Shown: one piece after another, positions 9,110 through 17,723 of the stretch
Layout: every line of letters begins with the position of its first letter
Numbering within the stretch: the first letter of the stretch is position 1
Origin: Streptomyces venezuelae
Lineage (GTDB): Bacteria; Actinomycetota; Actinomycetes; Streptomycetales; Streptomycetaceae
Reading direction: 5' to 3'
DNA length: 64,000 bases
NCBI RefSeq assembly: GCF_008642275.1
Contig: NZ_CP029189.1
Coordinates: 310,001-374,000, forward strand
Made by a program: the position numbers and the translations under genes
Notes under the pieces: generated by a model
What the model was told of the DNA's origin: nothing
What the model saw: only the letters and a program-made list of their open reading frames with translations
Databases searched by the model: none

Positions 9110-9166
9110 GGGTTCTCTCCTGTGATGTGCCATCAGGTCGCCGCGGTTCGCTGCGGCGACGACGCC

Positions 9167-9198
9167 ACCATAAACATCAAGTTCGAATCATTCAAGCT
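9167..9198 (-). promoter_or_regulatory. MBL gene promoter overlapped by a MarR-type dyad
   Basis: On the minus strand -35 TTGAAT (9195-9190) and -10 TATGGT (9172-9167) are 17 bases apart. The -35 lies inside the imperfect inverted repeat AGTTCGAA-TCA-TTCAAGCT (9180-9198), whose arms match at six of eight positions. On the other strand a TAGGGT at 9226-9231 ends six bases before the MarR start codon, so the MarR mRNA is probably leaderless. Confidence 0.65.
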
Positions 9199-9237
9199 GT
9201 AATTATTTCGGCTTCACGGACTTGCTAGGGTGGGGGC

Positions 9238-9666
9238 ATGACGACGCCACCGGAGCTGCAGGCCATCGCCGAGCGGCAGCTGTGCGGTCTGGTGAACGGG
9301 CTGGCCCAGCGCATCGCCGAGCACGTACGGGAGCGCGCCGCCACCCTGGGCCTGACCGCGTCCCAGGCGACCGCGCTGCGGGAGATGAGCGGGCCGATGA
9401 CCATGCGCGAGCTCGCCGAACGCATGAGCTGCGAGCCCTCCAACACCACGTTCGTCGTCGACAAGCTGGAGAAGCAGAGCCTGATCGGGCGTCACCCGCA
9501 CCCCACCGACCGCCGCGCGAAGCAGCTCGTCCTCACCGGCGAGGGCACCGCACTGCGCGAACGCCTCCTCGCGCTCCTCGCGGTCGACTCCCCACTGGGC
9601 GGCCTCGCCCCGGAGGAGCAGCGCGTACTCCGGGACCTGCTGGAGCGGGCCACGACCCGGCCGTAA
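9238..9666 (+). CDS. MarR-family transcriptional regulator
   Basis: A 142-residue winged-helix regulator. The DNA-recognition region is TMRELAERMSCEPSNTTFVVDKLEKQSLIGRHPHPTDRRAKQLVLTGEG (about residues 58-106), with dimerisation helices at both ends. It probably represses the divergent MBL hydrolase and itself from the dyad between them. There is no Shine-Dalgarno sequence, and a -10-like TAGGGT ends six bases before the ATG, consistent with leaderless translation. The ligand is unknown. Confidence 0.9.
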   Translation: MTTPPELQAIAERQLCGLVNGLAQRIAEHVRERAATLGLTASQATALREMSGPMTMRELAERMSCEPSNTTFVVDKLEKQSLIGRHPHPTDRRAKQLVLTGEGTALRERLLALLAVDSPLGGLAPEEQRVLRDLLERATTRP

Positions 9667-9755
9667 CCCGCCTACGGGGCAGCGACCGGGGGCGATCACC
9701 GGTTACCCTGCTGCCCGTCGAGGCCACCGCCCGTGGACACCGTGGAGGAGCATCC

Positions 9756-10802
9756 GTGACCGAGCCGCGTCCCGACAGCCGCCCCACCCTGGAGGCCGTC
9801 GCGGCGCATGCCGGGGTGTCCAGGGCCACCGCGTCCCGCGTGGTCAACGGCGGCGACGGGGTCCGCGCGCATCTGGTGGACCGGGTGCGTACGGCGATCC
9901 GCGTGCTGGGGTACGTTCCCAACCCCGCCGCCCGCACCCTGGTGACCCGGCGCACCGGGGCCGTCGCGGTGATCATCGCCGAGCCGGAGATCCGGATCTT
10001 CTCGGACCCGTTCTTCTCGCGCCAGGTCCGCGGCATCGCCAAGGAACTGACCGCGCACGACACCCAGCTCGTCCTGCTCCTGGTCGAGGACCGCGGCGAC
10101 TACGAGCGGATCGAGCGCTACCTGGCGGGCGGCCATGTCGACGGGGCCCTCGCCTTCTCCCTGCACACCGACGACCCGCTGCCCGCCATCACCCGCCGCA
10201 TCGGCATGCCCACGGTCTACGGCGGCCGACCCGGCTGGACCACGGGACCCGGGGAGGAGGAGGGCGTGGCCTATGTCGACGCCGACAACCGCGGGGGTGC
10301 ACGGGAGGCCGTCCGCTACCTGCTGGCGCAGGGCCGCAGGCGGATCGCGCACATCGCCGGGCCGCTCGACCAGACCTCGGCGGCCGACCGGCTGAGCGGC
10401 TACCGGGAAGCCCTGGCGGCCGCCGGCCCGGAGCTGTTCGCCGAAGGGGACTTCACCCCGGCGGGCGGGGCCCGCGCGATGGCGGAACTGCTGGACCGGG
10501 ACGCCGGGATCGACGCCGTCTTCGCCGGAAACGACCTGATGGCGACCGGTGCCCTGCGCGTGCTGCGGGAGAGCGGCCGGACGGTGCCCGGGGACGTGGC
10601 GCTGGTCGGCTTCGACGACGCCGAACCGGTGGCGGAGAGCGCCGACCCGCCGCTGACGACCGTACGCCAGGACATCGAGGGCATGGGCCGCCTGATGGCC
10701 CGGCTGCTGATGCGCCGGCTGAACGGCGGTGCGGACGTCCGGCGGACCGCGCCCGAACCGGTGATCACCGCCACGGCACTGGTGCGGCGCGCGTCGGCCT
10801 GA
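9756..10802 (+). CDS. LacI-family transcriptional regulator
   Basis: A 348-residue LacI repressor. The helix-turn-helix is at residues 11-35 (TLEAVAAHAGVSRATASRVVNGGDGVR) followed by the hinge YVPNPAARTLVTRRTGAVAVII. The periplasmic-binding-like effector domain carries DADNRGGAREAVRYLLAQGRRRIAHIAG and FAGNDLMATGALRVLRESGRTVPGDVALVGFDD. GTG 9756 is used because GTGGAGGAG precedes it by five bases. It lies directly after the MarR gene and converges on the DUF4360 gene. It could be the regulator of the glucanase palindrome about 5 kb away, but sugar-uptake genes that normally accompany such regulators are missing, so the target is open. Confidence 0.9.
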   Translation: MTEPRPDSRPTLEAVAAHAGVSRATASRVVNGGDGVRAHLVDRVRTAIRVLGYVPNPAARTLVTRRTGAVAVIIAEPEIRIFSDPFFSRQVRGIAKELTAHDTQLVLLLVEDRGDYERIERYLAGGHVDGALAFSLHTDDPLPAITRRIGMPTVYGGRPGWTTGPGEEEGVAYVDADNRGGAREAVRYLLAQGRRRIAHIAGPLDQTSAADRLSGYREALAAAGPELFAEGDFTPAGGARAMAELLDRDAGIDAVFAGNDLMATGALRVLRESGRTVPGDVALVGFDDAEPVAESADPPLTTVRQDIEGMGRLMARLLMRRLNGGADVRRTAPEPVITATALVRRASA

Positions 10803-10819
10803 GCCGGCCCCCGGCACAC

Positions 10820-10851
10820 CGCGGGGGCCCGCCGGACGGCGGACCCCCGCG
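10820..10851. terminator. Bidirectional GC hairpin
   Basis: Outer arms CGCGGGGG and CCCCCGCG enclose a second stem of about five base pairs (CCGCC/GGCGG). It lies between the convergent LacI and DUF4360 genes. Confidence 0.65.
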
Positions 10852-10873
10852 AACGGGAACGAACGCTCCCGGG

Positions 10874-11536
10874 TCAGTGCCGGACCGGACACTGCTTCCA
10901 GGAGAAGTGGTACACGCTGTTGATGCTGCCATCCGTCGAGTCGAGCGCCATGAAGCTGGTCTGCGACGCGTCCGAGGTGCCGACCTCCGCGCGCAGTTCG
11001 GTGTTGATGTTGAAGTTGCGCTGCTCGCCGCAGGGGGCCCAGACCAGGGCCTCGATGCCCGTGGTGTCGGTCGCCTGCCAGTTGTCGACGAGCTCTCCGT
11101 TGAACTTGTGGGTCCGGTACGCGGTCTGGCTCATGCCCTGGAAGTAGTAGCTGGCCTTCTGCGTGCCGACCGCGCCCGGCGCGAGGCTGCCGAAACCGCG
11201 GTAGTCGACCTTGGCCACGGCGTACGTGTACCCCTGGGGGACGTGGACGTCGAGGGAGAGGAGGCAGTTCTTGCGGCCTTCGACGACGGGAACACCGCCG
11301 CCGGCCTGGGCCAGGTATTCGCTGTAGGTGACGGTGAAGGCCGAGTTGTCGGGCGACACGGCGACGGCGGCACTGCCGGGACGGCAGCCCGATCCGTTCA
11401 CGGAGGCGACGTCCACGGTCACCTGGTCGGTGGGGGCCGAGGGCGCCGAGGGCGAGGCCCCGGCGGCGGGGGTGAGCGCGACCAGCGTCGCGGTCACGGC
11501 GGCTGCGGTGAATCCGGTGCGGAAGGACTTGATCAC
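10874..11536 (-). CDS. Secreted DUF4360-domain protein
   Basis: A protein of about 220 residues with an export signal (VIKSFRTGFTAAAVTATLVALTPAAGAS) and a DUF4360 domain. Family features seen are NGSGCRPGSAAVAVSPDNSAFTVTYSEYLA, NCLLSLDVHVPQGYTYAVAKVDYRGF and the C-terminal DSTDGSINSVYHFSWKQC. Cys residues at NGSGC, KNC, APC and KQC could form disulfides. Function is unknown; members are small extracellular beta proteins. GTG 11536 places the signal peptide at the N-terminus; it has only a weak GGCGG ribosome site, so the start is less certain than the gene. Confidence 0.82.
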   Translation of the reverse strand: MIKSFRTGFTAAAVTATLVALTPAAGASPSAPSAPTDQVTVDVASVNGSGCRPGSAAVAVSPDNSAFTVTYSEYLAQAGGGVPVVEGRKNCLLSLDVHVPQGYTYAVAKVDYRGFGSLAPGAVGTQKASYYFQGMSQTAYRTHKFNGELVDNWQATDTTGIEALVWAPCGEQRNFNINTELRAEVGTSDASQTSFMALDSTDGSINSVYHFSWKQCPVRH

Positions 11537-11764
11537 ACCGCCATGGATAGCGGTCCGCGGCGGCGCCGGCCGGCCGACGGGCACGCGGTCTCACCTCGAT
11601 GGCCGCAGCCCATCACCGCAGAAACGATAAATCTACCGAAATCACTCCACTGAATGGCCCCAGCCGGCACCGGGCCCCGCGTCGCACCGGCCGCACCTGC
11701 CGAATCTTCCTAATATCGGCGAGGCCCCGCAGGCCGATCGCCCCCTCCCGTGCCGAGGAGTTCC

Positions 11765-13615
11765 ATGTCCCGCGCACCACGCCCGTCCCGCGCACCACGA
11801 CCACGCTTCGCGGCCCTGTCGGCGCCGGCTGTCGCCGGCGCCGTACTCGTCGCCCTGGCCGTCGCCCTGCCCGGACCCGCCACTGCCCTCGCCTCGGTCC
11901 GCCACACGGGCGACGAGGCCGGGGTGCTCGGCGAGGAGCACGCCCGCGCGCACGCGCGCCTGCGGGAGGCGGCCAAGGGCGAACAGGGGTATCCGCAGGC
12001 GAAGCGCACGTCGAGCCTGGCCGCGCTGGAGGCGTCGCAGCGCAACGGCAACGCGAAGTTCGACGCGGCCCGGTTCGGCCGCTTCACCGAGTTCTTCCCC
12101 TCCCCCGACTTCGGCGTGCATGTGGCCCAGCTGCCGACCGGCAAGGTGCTGCTCTTCTCCTTCGAACGCGTGGAGGCCGATCCCACCAAGGAGACCGGCC
12201 CCACCAACACGGTGGGCCGGACCAACGCGGGCCGCGCCTACCTGTGGGACCCGGCCAGGGGGACCGGAGCCCGGGCCTTCACGAACGTGCCGCCGCCGGT
12301 GGTGCTGATGCCGGACGGCGCCTACGCACCCCGCCCGGCGCCGTTCTTCTGCGCCGGCCACTCGTACCTCCCCAACGGAATGGTGGGGGTGTTCGGCGGC
12401 AACGTCGGCGGCAAGGGCGGCAGCGGCGCGAAGCTGTCCTTCGTCTTCGACCCGTGGACCGAGAAGTGGTTCCGCAACCGCGACATGGCCGTGGGCCGCT
12501 GGTATCCGTCGGTGGTGACCGGGCCGGACGGCCGGCAGATCATCATGTCCGGCCAGTCCGAGCGCGGTACGGGAACCCCCACCCCGGTGGTGGAACGCTT
12601 CCCCGCGCTCGGGCGGCCGGTGCCCTGGCGTTCGTACGACATCCCGGCGAACGTGCCCGCGGAGCGGCTGCGGTCCCCGGCCCCCTTCCGCAACGACTAC
12701 CCACACCTCTTCTCGCTGCGCGACGGGAAGATCTACGGCCTCGGCCGCGACGCCGACCAGCAGTGGCTGTTCGACCCCGTCAAGGACACCCGCACCGACC
12801 TGCCCCGGCGGCCCGCCGACTTCCGGGGCTACGGTTCGGCCGTGCCGCTGCCGGACGGTTTCCGGGGCCCGGACTCCGTCCTGGTGCTGGGCGGCGACCC
12901 GCGCGACCCGCTCACGTACAGGCTGTCCGGCGGCCGATGGAGCATCGAGGAGCCGCGGGCCTTCGGCCGCACGCAGGACGGGACCCTGATCCTGCCCGAC
13001 GGGACCCTGATCACCGTCAACGGCGCCCTGGACACCCGCGACTACGGCAACGGACCCTTCAACCCGAAGGCCGATCCGAAGTACCGGCAGATCGAACTGC
13101 GCGACCTCCACGGCCACTGGACGTTGGGCCCGGCCCAGCGGCTGCCCCGCGGCTACCACTCCAACGCCCTGGTCCTGCCGGACGGCCGGGTGATGGTCAC
13201 CGGCGACGAGCTCCAGCAGATCGCCAACGATCCCGACATCAGGGACGGGATGGACGGCAGCATCGAGCTCTACGAGCCCGCCTACCTGCACCGGGGCGCC
13301 CGGCCGGCGCTCGACCGGGCCCCGGCGGGCGACCTCGGCCACGACACGGCCTTCCAGGTCACGAGCTCGACCGCGAAGGACGTCAGGCGGGCCGTGCTGC
13401 TGGCGCCGACCACCGTCACCCACTCGGTGAACACCAGTCAGCGCCACCTGGACCTGCGGATCACCGGCGTCCACGGCTCCGCGATCGGACTCCGTACGCC
13501 GCCGAGCGCGGCCGACGCCCCGCCCGGCTACTACATGCTCTTCCTGCTCGACGCGAAGGGCGTGCCCAGCACCGCGAAGTGGATCAAGCTGGGCACCCGC
13601 ACCGGGACCCGCTAG
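11765..13615 (+). CDS. GlxA-like secreted copper radical oxidase (galactose/glyoxal oxidase family)
   Basis: A 616-residue exported protein with an N-terminal hydrophobic signal, a seven-bladed kelch-type propeller and a C-terminal DUF1929/E-set domain. All copper and radical residues can be placed: C196 in FFCAGHSYLPNG (expected Tyr-Cys crosslink), Y247 in RWYPSVVTGPDG, Y464 and H465 in RGYHSNALVLPDGRV, and H553 in THSVNTSQR. GlxA of Streptomyces oxidises glycan or aldehyde groups at hyphal tips and works with CslA; no cslA gene is adjacent here, so this may be a paralogue with a different substrate. GAGGAG precedes ATG 11765. Its stop shares the tetranucleotide CTAG with the stop of the opposing gene. 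Confidence 0.87.
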   Translation: MSRAPRPSRAPRPRFAALSAPAVAGAVLVALAVALPGPATALASVRHTGDEAGVLGEEHARAHARLREAAKGEQGYPQAKRTSSLAALEASQRNGNAKFDAARFGRFTEFFPSPDFGVHVAQLPTGKVLLFSFERVEADPTKETGPTNTVGRTNAGRAYLWDPARGTGARAFTNVPPPVVLMPDGAYAPRPAPFFCAGHSYLPNGMVGVFGGNVGGKGGSGAKLSFVFDPWTEKWFRNRDMAVGRWYPSVVTGPDGRQIIMSGQSERGTGTPTPVVERFPALGRPVPWRSYDIPANVPAERLRSPAPFRNDYPHLFSLRDGKIYGLGRDADQQWLFDPVKDTRTDLPRRPADFRGYGSAVPLPDGFRGPDSVLVLGGDPRDPLTYRLSGGRWSIEEPRAFGRTQDGTLILPDGTLITVNGALDTRDYGNGPFNPKADPKYRQIELRDLHGHWTLGPAQRLPRGYHSNALVLPDGRVMVTGDELQQIANDPDIRDGMDGSIELYEPAYLHRGARPALDRAPAGDLGHDTAFQVTSSTAKDVRRAVLLAPTTVTHSVNTSQRHLDLRITGVHGSAIGLRTPPSAADAPPGYYMLFLLDAKGVPSTAKWIKLGTRTGTR

Positions 13616-14211
13616 TCGTGGGGGCCGCCCCGGACGTACAGACGGCGGTGCGCGCGTGAGCGGTCACCACGTCCGTACGCGGCGTCGGAGCGGTCGGCGG
13701 GTGCCGTCCTTTTCGCCAGCTCCCGCAACGTGTCGAGGCCGGCCAGCACCTCCGTGCGACGGTCCGACCTCTTCATCCACACCGGCAGCCGGGCGAACAT
13801 CGCCATCGTCGGCCGCACTCCGCCTCGCTCGCGCAGTCGCGCTCCGACGTACGCGGAGAGCTCGTCGACGTGATCCTCGTTGTAGGCCCACAGGATGTGA
13901 CCGGCGCACCGGGTCTGCAGCCACAGCGGCCGTCGGAAGTACGGATCCTCGCTGCCCCCCAGCACCGTGCCGACCAGCCGGGCCCGCCCGCCGGGGTTCC
14001 AGTCGGCGACGGCGCCGCAGCCTCCACACGCCAGACGCCGCGCGTGGAACGGGGACGCGAGGTGTTCGGGTGCGCAGAGGTCGGGCCGGGGGATCACCAG
14101 GGCGCGGCCCTCGCATCGCGGACAGACCACCAGCATCCGACCGGCGAACCGAGCTAACCATCCGCCCGCGTCGTGGTGGCGGGCGGGATCGGTGCGGGGC
14201 TCGGAATCCAT
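13612..14211 (-). CDS. Zinc-ribbon protein of unknown function
   Basis: A 199-residue protein with two Cys pairs near the N-terminus, VVCPRCEGRALV and RLACGGCGAVADW, spaced to bind one zinc. The rest (GTVLGGSEDPYFRRPLWLQTRCAGHILWAYNEDHVDELSAYVGARLRER) recurs in streptomycete proteins without known function. ATG 14211 is chosen over GTG 14220 because GAGGG sits eight bases upstream of it. The stop overlaps that of the copper radical oxidase by four bases on the opposite strand (palindromic CTAG). Confidence 0.75.
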   Translation of the reverse strand: MDSEPRTDPARHHDAGGWLARFAGRMLVVCPRCEGRALVIPRPDLCAPEHLASPFHARRLACGGCGAVADWNPGGRARLVGTVLGGSEDPYFRRPLWLQTRCAGHILWAYNEDHVDELSAYVGARLRERGGVRPTMAMFARLPVWMKRSDRRTEVLAGLDTLRELAKRTAPADRSDAAYGRGDRSRAHRRLYVRGGPHD

Positions 14212-14307
14212 GAAGGACACCCTCGCAGGTCCACGACCCCGATCGGCTACGAGGTCGTCGAACCGGCCCGCGGGCCGCCACCGGCTACGTTCCGCACGCG
14301 TCCGTCC

Positions 14308-14940
14308 TCAGGCCGTCCCTTCCGGGAGCGGATCCGGGGCCGAGGACTCGGCCGAGACCCGCGCGAAGCGGACGACCGCCGTGCGGCCCGTCGTACGGAC
14401 ATGGCAGTCGCGAGGGCCCGTCAGCAGGGCCGCGTCGTACGGGAGTAGCTCCGTGCGGCCACCGGGGTGTTCGAGGACCGCCGGCCCGTCCAGGGCGGTC
14501 ACCAGCAGGGTGTCGCCCGGGGGGACCGTGAGGCCGAGCGCGCCCCGCACGACGGCGGTCTGCGCCTCCACCGCGTCCCTGCGGTACATCACGTTGAAGT
14601 TCACGACGGGGCCGTCGAGCAGCCGGCAGTCGGTCGGCGCGTCCCCGGGGAAGTCCTGCGGCGCGTACCGCTCGTCCACGAGCCGGCGCACACCCGCCAC
14701 CGTGAGGTCCATGCCCGCGCCCTCGGCGAGGGTGAGGGTGCGGCCGATGCCGGGGAAGGCGGAGAACGGCCCGTCGGCGGCGACCTCGGCCAGGCTCGCG
14801 CGCCAGCCGAAGTCGTCCATTCCGGCGCCCTCGGGCCAGGCCGCGATCTCACGGGTGACTCCCCCGCCGTTCTTCCAGACGGTGGCGGTCCGGTCGGCCG
14901 CCCGCAGGATCCTCGTCCCGCTGCCGCTCGGGGCGTCCAT
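14308..14940 (-). CDS. HutD/Ves-family cupin-like protein
   Basis: A 210-residue HutD family protein. Characteristic sequence includes TRILRAADRTATVWKNGGGVTREIAAWPEG, FGWRASLAEVAADGPFSAFPGIGRTLTLAEG and GPVVNFNVMYRRD. HutD in Pseudomonas limits histidine-utilisation flux and Ves in E. coli is cold- or stress-related; the biochemical role is unclear. Histidine-catabolic genes are not nearby. ATG 14940 lies five bases after the upstream MarR stop, so translation is probably coupled. Confidence 0.87.
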   Translation of the reverse strand: MDAPSGSGTRILRAADRTATVWKNGGGVTREIAAWPEGAGMDDFGWRASLAEVAADGPFSAFPGIGRTLTLAEGAGMDLTVAGVRRLVDERYAPQDFPGDAPTDCRLLDGPVVNFNVMYRRDAVEAQTAVVRGALGLTVPPGDTLLVTALDGPAVLEHPGGRTELLPYDAALLTGPRDCHVRTTGRTAVVRFARVSAESSAPDPLPEGTA

Positions 14941-14945
14941 GGCGA

Positions 14946-15383
14946 TCAGGCCTTCTCCATCGAGGGGCGCAGGCGGCCCAGCAGGGCGTAGAGCGTCGCG
15001 CTCTCGGCCTCGTCGAGGGTGTCCAGCGCACCGTGCATGGCCTGCATCTCCTCGCGCACACGGCGGATGACCTCGCGGCCGGCGTCCGTCGCGACGACGT
15101 TCTTGACGCGCCGGTCGGCGGGGTCCGGCTCCCGGCGCACCAGCTCGCGGGCCTCCAGCCGGTCGACGATGCCGGTCACGTTGGAGGCGTCGCAGACCAG
15201 CAGGGTGGCGAGGCCGCGCATGGGCACGGGGCCGTCGAGCTGGGCGAGGACCCGGGCCTGGGTGGAGGTCAGGCCGTGCTGGGCCGCGGCGGCCGCGAAC
15301 TCGCGCCATTGGGCGGTGCCGATGGCGGCGAGCAGCTCCAGCAGCTGGAGCTTGGTGGGGGTCTGCGTGGCGGTGTCGCTCAT
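14946..15383 (-). CDS. MarR-family transcriptional regulator
   Basis: A 145-residue MarR protein with the winged helix PVPMRGLATLLVCDASNVTGIVDRLEARELVRREPDPADRRVKNVVATDAGREV. It is divergent from an MFS efflux gene, the common arrangement for a drug-responsive repressor controlling its pump. The ATG at 15383 is used: a -10 GATAAT (15416-15411) with -35 TTAAGG (15439-15434) puts transcription start downstream of the alternative GTG at 15410. It forms a two-gene unit with the HutD gene. Confidence 0.87.
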   Translation of the reverse strand: MSDTATQTPTKLQLLELLAAIGTAQWREFAAAAAQHGLTSTQARVLAQLDGPVPMRGLATLLVCDASNVTGIVDRLEARELVRREPDPADRRVKNVVATDAGREVIRRVREEMQAMHGALDTLDEAESATLYALLGRLRPSMEKA

Positions 15384-15410
15384 ACCTGGAGCGTACTCAG
15401 GATGCTTCAC

Positions 15411-15482
15411 ATTATCAATTGTTTACTTGACCACCTTAACTATCGACGTCTACCGTCGGTCGAGTTACTTGAGAAGGTCAAA
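15411..15482. promoter_or_regulatory. Overlapping divergent MarR/MFS promoters with TTACTTGA repeats
   Basis: Rightward: -35 TTGACC (15427-15432), 18-base spacer, -10 TACCGT (15451-15456). Leftward: -35 TTAAGG (15439-15434), 17-base spacer, -10 GATAAT (15416-15411). The octamer TTACTTGA occurs twice, at 15423-15430 and 15475-15482, each paired with a nearby TCAA to give TCAA/TTGA dyads. These are candidate MarR operators. Confidence 0.6.
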
Positions 15483-15537
15483 CATCTGCGTTCCGAAGCT
15501 CTTCAGCTCCGAAACACGAAGAAGGTTCACCCCAGCC

Positions 15538-17043
15538 ATGAGCACCCCCTCCCCCGCCGCCCCGGCCTCCGGGCACCGGAACGAGACGGTCATCGTCTTC
15601 GCCCTGAGCCTGGCCGCCATGGTCGTCTCGATGATGCAGACCCTGCCGGTCCCGATCCTCGGCCTCATCCGCGAGGACCTCGGCACCACCACGGCCAACG
15701 TGAGCTGGGTGACCACCGCCACCCTGCTGTCGGCCGCCGTCTTCACCCCGCTGCTGGGCCGCTTCGGCGACCAGCACGGCAAGAAGCCCACCCTCGTCGC
15801 CGTGCTCGGCGTCATGGTCGCCGGCTCCGTCATCGCCGCACTGGCCTCCTCGCTGCCGCTGCTGATCCTGGGCCGGGTGCTCCAGGGAGCCGCCACCGCG
15901 ATCTTCCCGCTGGCCCTCTCGGTCCTGCGCGAAGAGGTCCGGCCGCAGAAGCTGCCGGGTGCGATGGCCCTGGTCAGCGGCACGCTCGCGTTCGGCAGCG
16001 GGCTCGCGCTCGTCGCGACCGGCCTGCTCACCTCCGGCTCCGGCGCCGACTACCGCAACGCCTTCTGGATGGCGACCGGCTTCGCGCTGCTCGCCCTGCT
16101 CGCCGTGGTGTTCCTGGTCCCCGCGACCCGCCACAAGACCGGCGGCCGTACCGACTTCCTCGGCGCGCTGACCCTCGGCATCGCGCTGCTGCTGCTCCTG
16201 CTGCCGATCTCCCAGGGCCACGAGTGGGGCTGGGGCTCCGCCCGGACGCTGGGCAGCTTCGCCGGCGCCGCCGTCATGGCCGCCGTCTGGGTGCTCGTCG
16301 AGCGCAAGGTGAGCGAGCCGCTCGTCGACATGAAGATGTTCGTCCACCGCCCCGTGCTCATGGCCAACCTGGCCGGCGTCCTCGTCGGCTTCGGCATGTT
16401 CGCGAACTTCCTGGGCGTCTCGTACCTCGTCCAGATGCCCGAGGCCCTCACCGGCTACGGCTTCGACGCGTCCATCCTGCGCGCCTCCGTGCAGTTCCTG
16501 CTGCCCGGCGCCATCGTCTCGCTGCTCGCCTCGCCCGTGGGCGGCCAGATCGTGCGCCACCGGGGTCCGCGTACGGCACTGGCCCTGGCCGCGGCCCTCG
16601 GCGCGGCCGGCTTCGCCTGGCTGGTCCTGGACCACCAGCACAGCTTCTCGGTGATCGGCGCCGGCCTCGTCGTCGGTGCGGCCGTCAGCTTCGGCTACGC
16701 CGCCATGCCCGCCGTGATCATGTCCAGCGTCCCGCACCACCAGAGCGGCATCGCCAACGGCATCAACTCGATCTCCCGCTCCACGGGCAGTGCGATCGGC
16801 AGTGCCGTCGTCACCACGATCCTGGCGTCCAAGACCATCGAGCACCTGCCGGCGGGGGTCCCCCCGCTTCCCGCCGAGTCCGGGTTCACCCTCACCTTCG
16901 GCATCGGAGCCGTGGCCTTCGCCCTGGTCGCGGTCATCAGCTGGATCGGCCTGCGGCACGGGCAGGGCACCGTGGCGGCGGCCGGGACGGCAGACGGGGC
17001 GAAGAAGGCGGACGAGGCCGAGAAGGCCGGCGTCACCGGCTGA
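15538..17043 (+). CDS. MFS multidrug efflux transporter (DHA2-type)
   Basis: A 501-residue integral membrane protein with about 14 predicted membrane segments. Family motifs are LGRFGDQHGKKPTLV (motif A between helices 2 and 3), LGRVLQGAATAIFPLALSVLREE (motif B region) and GTLAFGSGLALVATGLL (motif C, antiporter signature). It probably exports a hydrophobic toxic compound by proton antiport and is controlled by the divergent MarR protein. ATG 15538 is preceded by GAAGG at a long spacing. The C-terminus is a short charged Ala/Lys/Glu tail. Confidence 0.92.
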   Translation: MSTPSPAAPASGHRNETVIVFALSLAAMVVSMMQTLPVPILGLIREDLGTTTANVSWVTTATLLSAAVFTPLLGRFGDQHGKKPTLVAVLGVMVAGSVIAALASSLPLLILGRVLQGAATAIFPLALSVLREEVRPQKLPGAMALVSGTLAFGSGLALVATGLLTSGSGADYRNAFWMATGFALLALLAVVFLVPATRHKTGGRTDFLGALTLGIALLLLLLPISQGHEWGWGSARTLGSFAGAAVMAAVWVLVERKVSEPLVDMKMFVHRPVLMANLAGVLVGFGMFANFLGVSYLVQMPEALTGYGFDASILRASVQFLLPGAIVSLLASPVGGQIVRHRGPRTALALAAALGAAGFAWLVLDHQHSFSVIGAGLVVGAAVSFGYAAMPAVIMSSVPHHQSGIANGINSISRSTGSAIGSAVVTTILASKTIEHLPAGVPPLPAESGFTLTFGIGAVAFALVAVISWIGLRHGQGTVAAAGTADGAKKADEAEKAGVTG

Positions 17044-17072
17044 CCGGCGGTCCGCCCCGTCACCCGACCCCC

Positions 17073-17125
17073 GGCCCGGGGGCCCGGCCACCGCGTGTCG
17101 CTCGCGGCGGTCGGGCCCCCGGGCC
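17073..17125 (+). terminator. 14-bp perfect stem terminator after MFS gene
   Basis: GGCCCGGGGGCCCG at 17073-17086 and its exact complement at 17112-17125, with a 25-base loop. It separates the MFS gene from the DinB gene. Confidence 0.65.
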
Positions 17126-17140
17126 TTGCATGGTGGGTGC

Positions 17141-17659
17141 ATGAAGGCTACGGAGGTCATCGCCGACGGTTTCGGACGCATCCGGGAGATCGTGCACGAG
17201 GTCGTGGAAGGGGTCCCGCCGGAGCTCCTCAACGCGCGCGTGGACCCGGCGGCGAACTCGGTCACCTGGCTCATCTGGCACCTGACCCGCGTCCAGGACG
17301 ACCACATCGCGGACGCGGCCGGCACCGAGCAGGTCTGGGACTCCGAGGGCTGGTCGGACCGGTTCGCACTGCCCCTGCCCGCCGGGTCGACCGGATACGG
17401 GCACACACCACGGGACGTCTACACCGTGCGGGTCGACTCGGGCGAGCTGCTGCTGGCGTACTTCGACGCGGTGCACGAGCGGACCACGCGGTTCGTCCAC
17501 GGGCTCGCCGCCGCCGACCTGGACCGGGTGGTCGACGAACGCTGGGATCCGCCGGTCACCCTCGGGGTCCGCCTGGTCAGCGTGCTGGAGGACGATCTGC
17601 AGCACGCCGGGCAGGCGGCCTTCGTACGGGGCGTACTGGAGCGCGACCGGGGCGCGTAG
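17141..17659 (+). CDS. DinB/DUF664-family protein
   Basis: A 172-residue four-helix DinB-superfamily protein. Metal ligands are suggested by TWLIWHLTRVQDDHIAD and by LEDDLQHAGQAAFVRGVLE, the histidines typical of the fold. Actinobacterial members include mycothiol-dependent transferases and maleylpyruvate isomerases, but the longer substrate-binding features of those are not evident, so only the superfamily is assigned. ATG 17141 follows GGTGGG. It stands alone between two strong hairpins. Confidence 0.82.
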   Translation: MKATEVIADGFGRIREIVHEVVEGVPPELLNARVDPAANSVTWLIWHLTRVQDDHIADAAGTEQVWDSEGWSDRFALPLPAGSTGYGHTPRDVYTVRVDSGELLLAYFDAVHERTTRFVHGLAAADLDRVVDERWDPPVTLGVRLVSVLEDDLQHAGQAAFVRGVLERDRGA

Positions 17660-17685
17660 GCCGCGCCGCGCCGCCCGCGCGTACG

Positions 17686-17718
17686 CAGGGCCGGGACCCC
17701 GTCCGGGTCCCGGCCCTG
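17686..17718. terminator. Bidirectional 14-bp hairpin
   Basis: CAGGGCCGGGACCC (17686-17699), a five-base loop and the exact complement (17705-17718), between the convergent DinB and ferredoxin reductase genes. Confidence 0.8.
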
Positions 17719-17723
17719 TCGCG

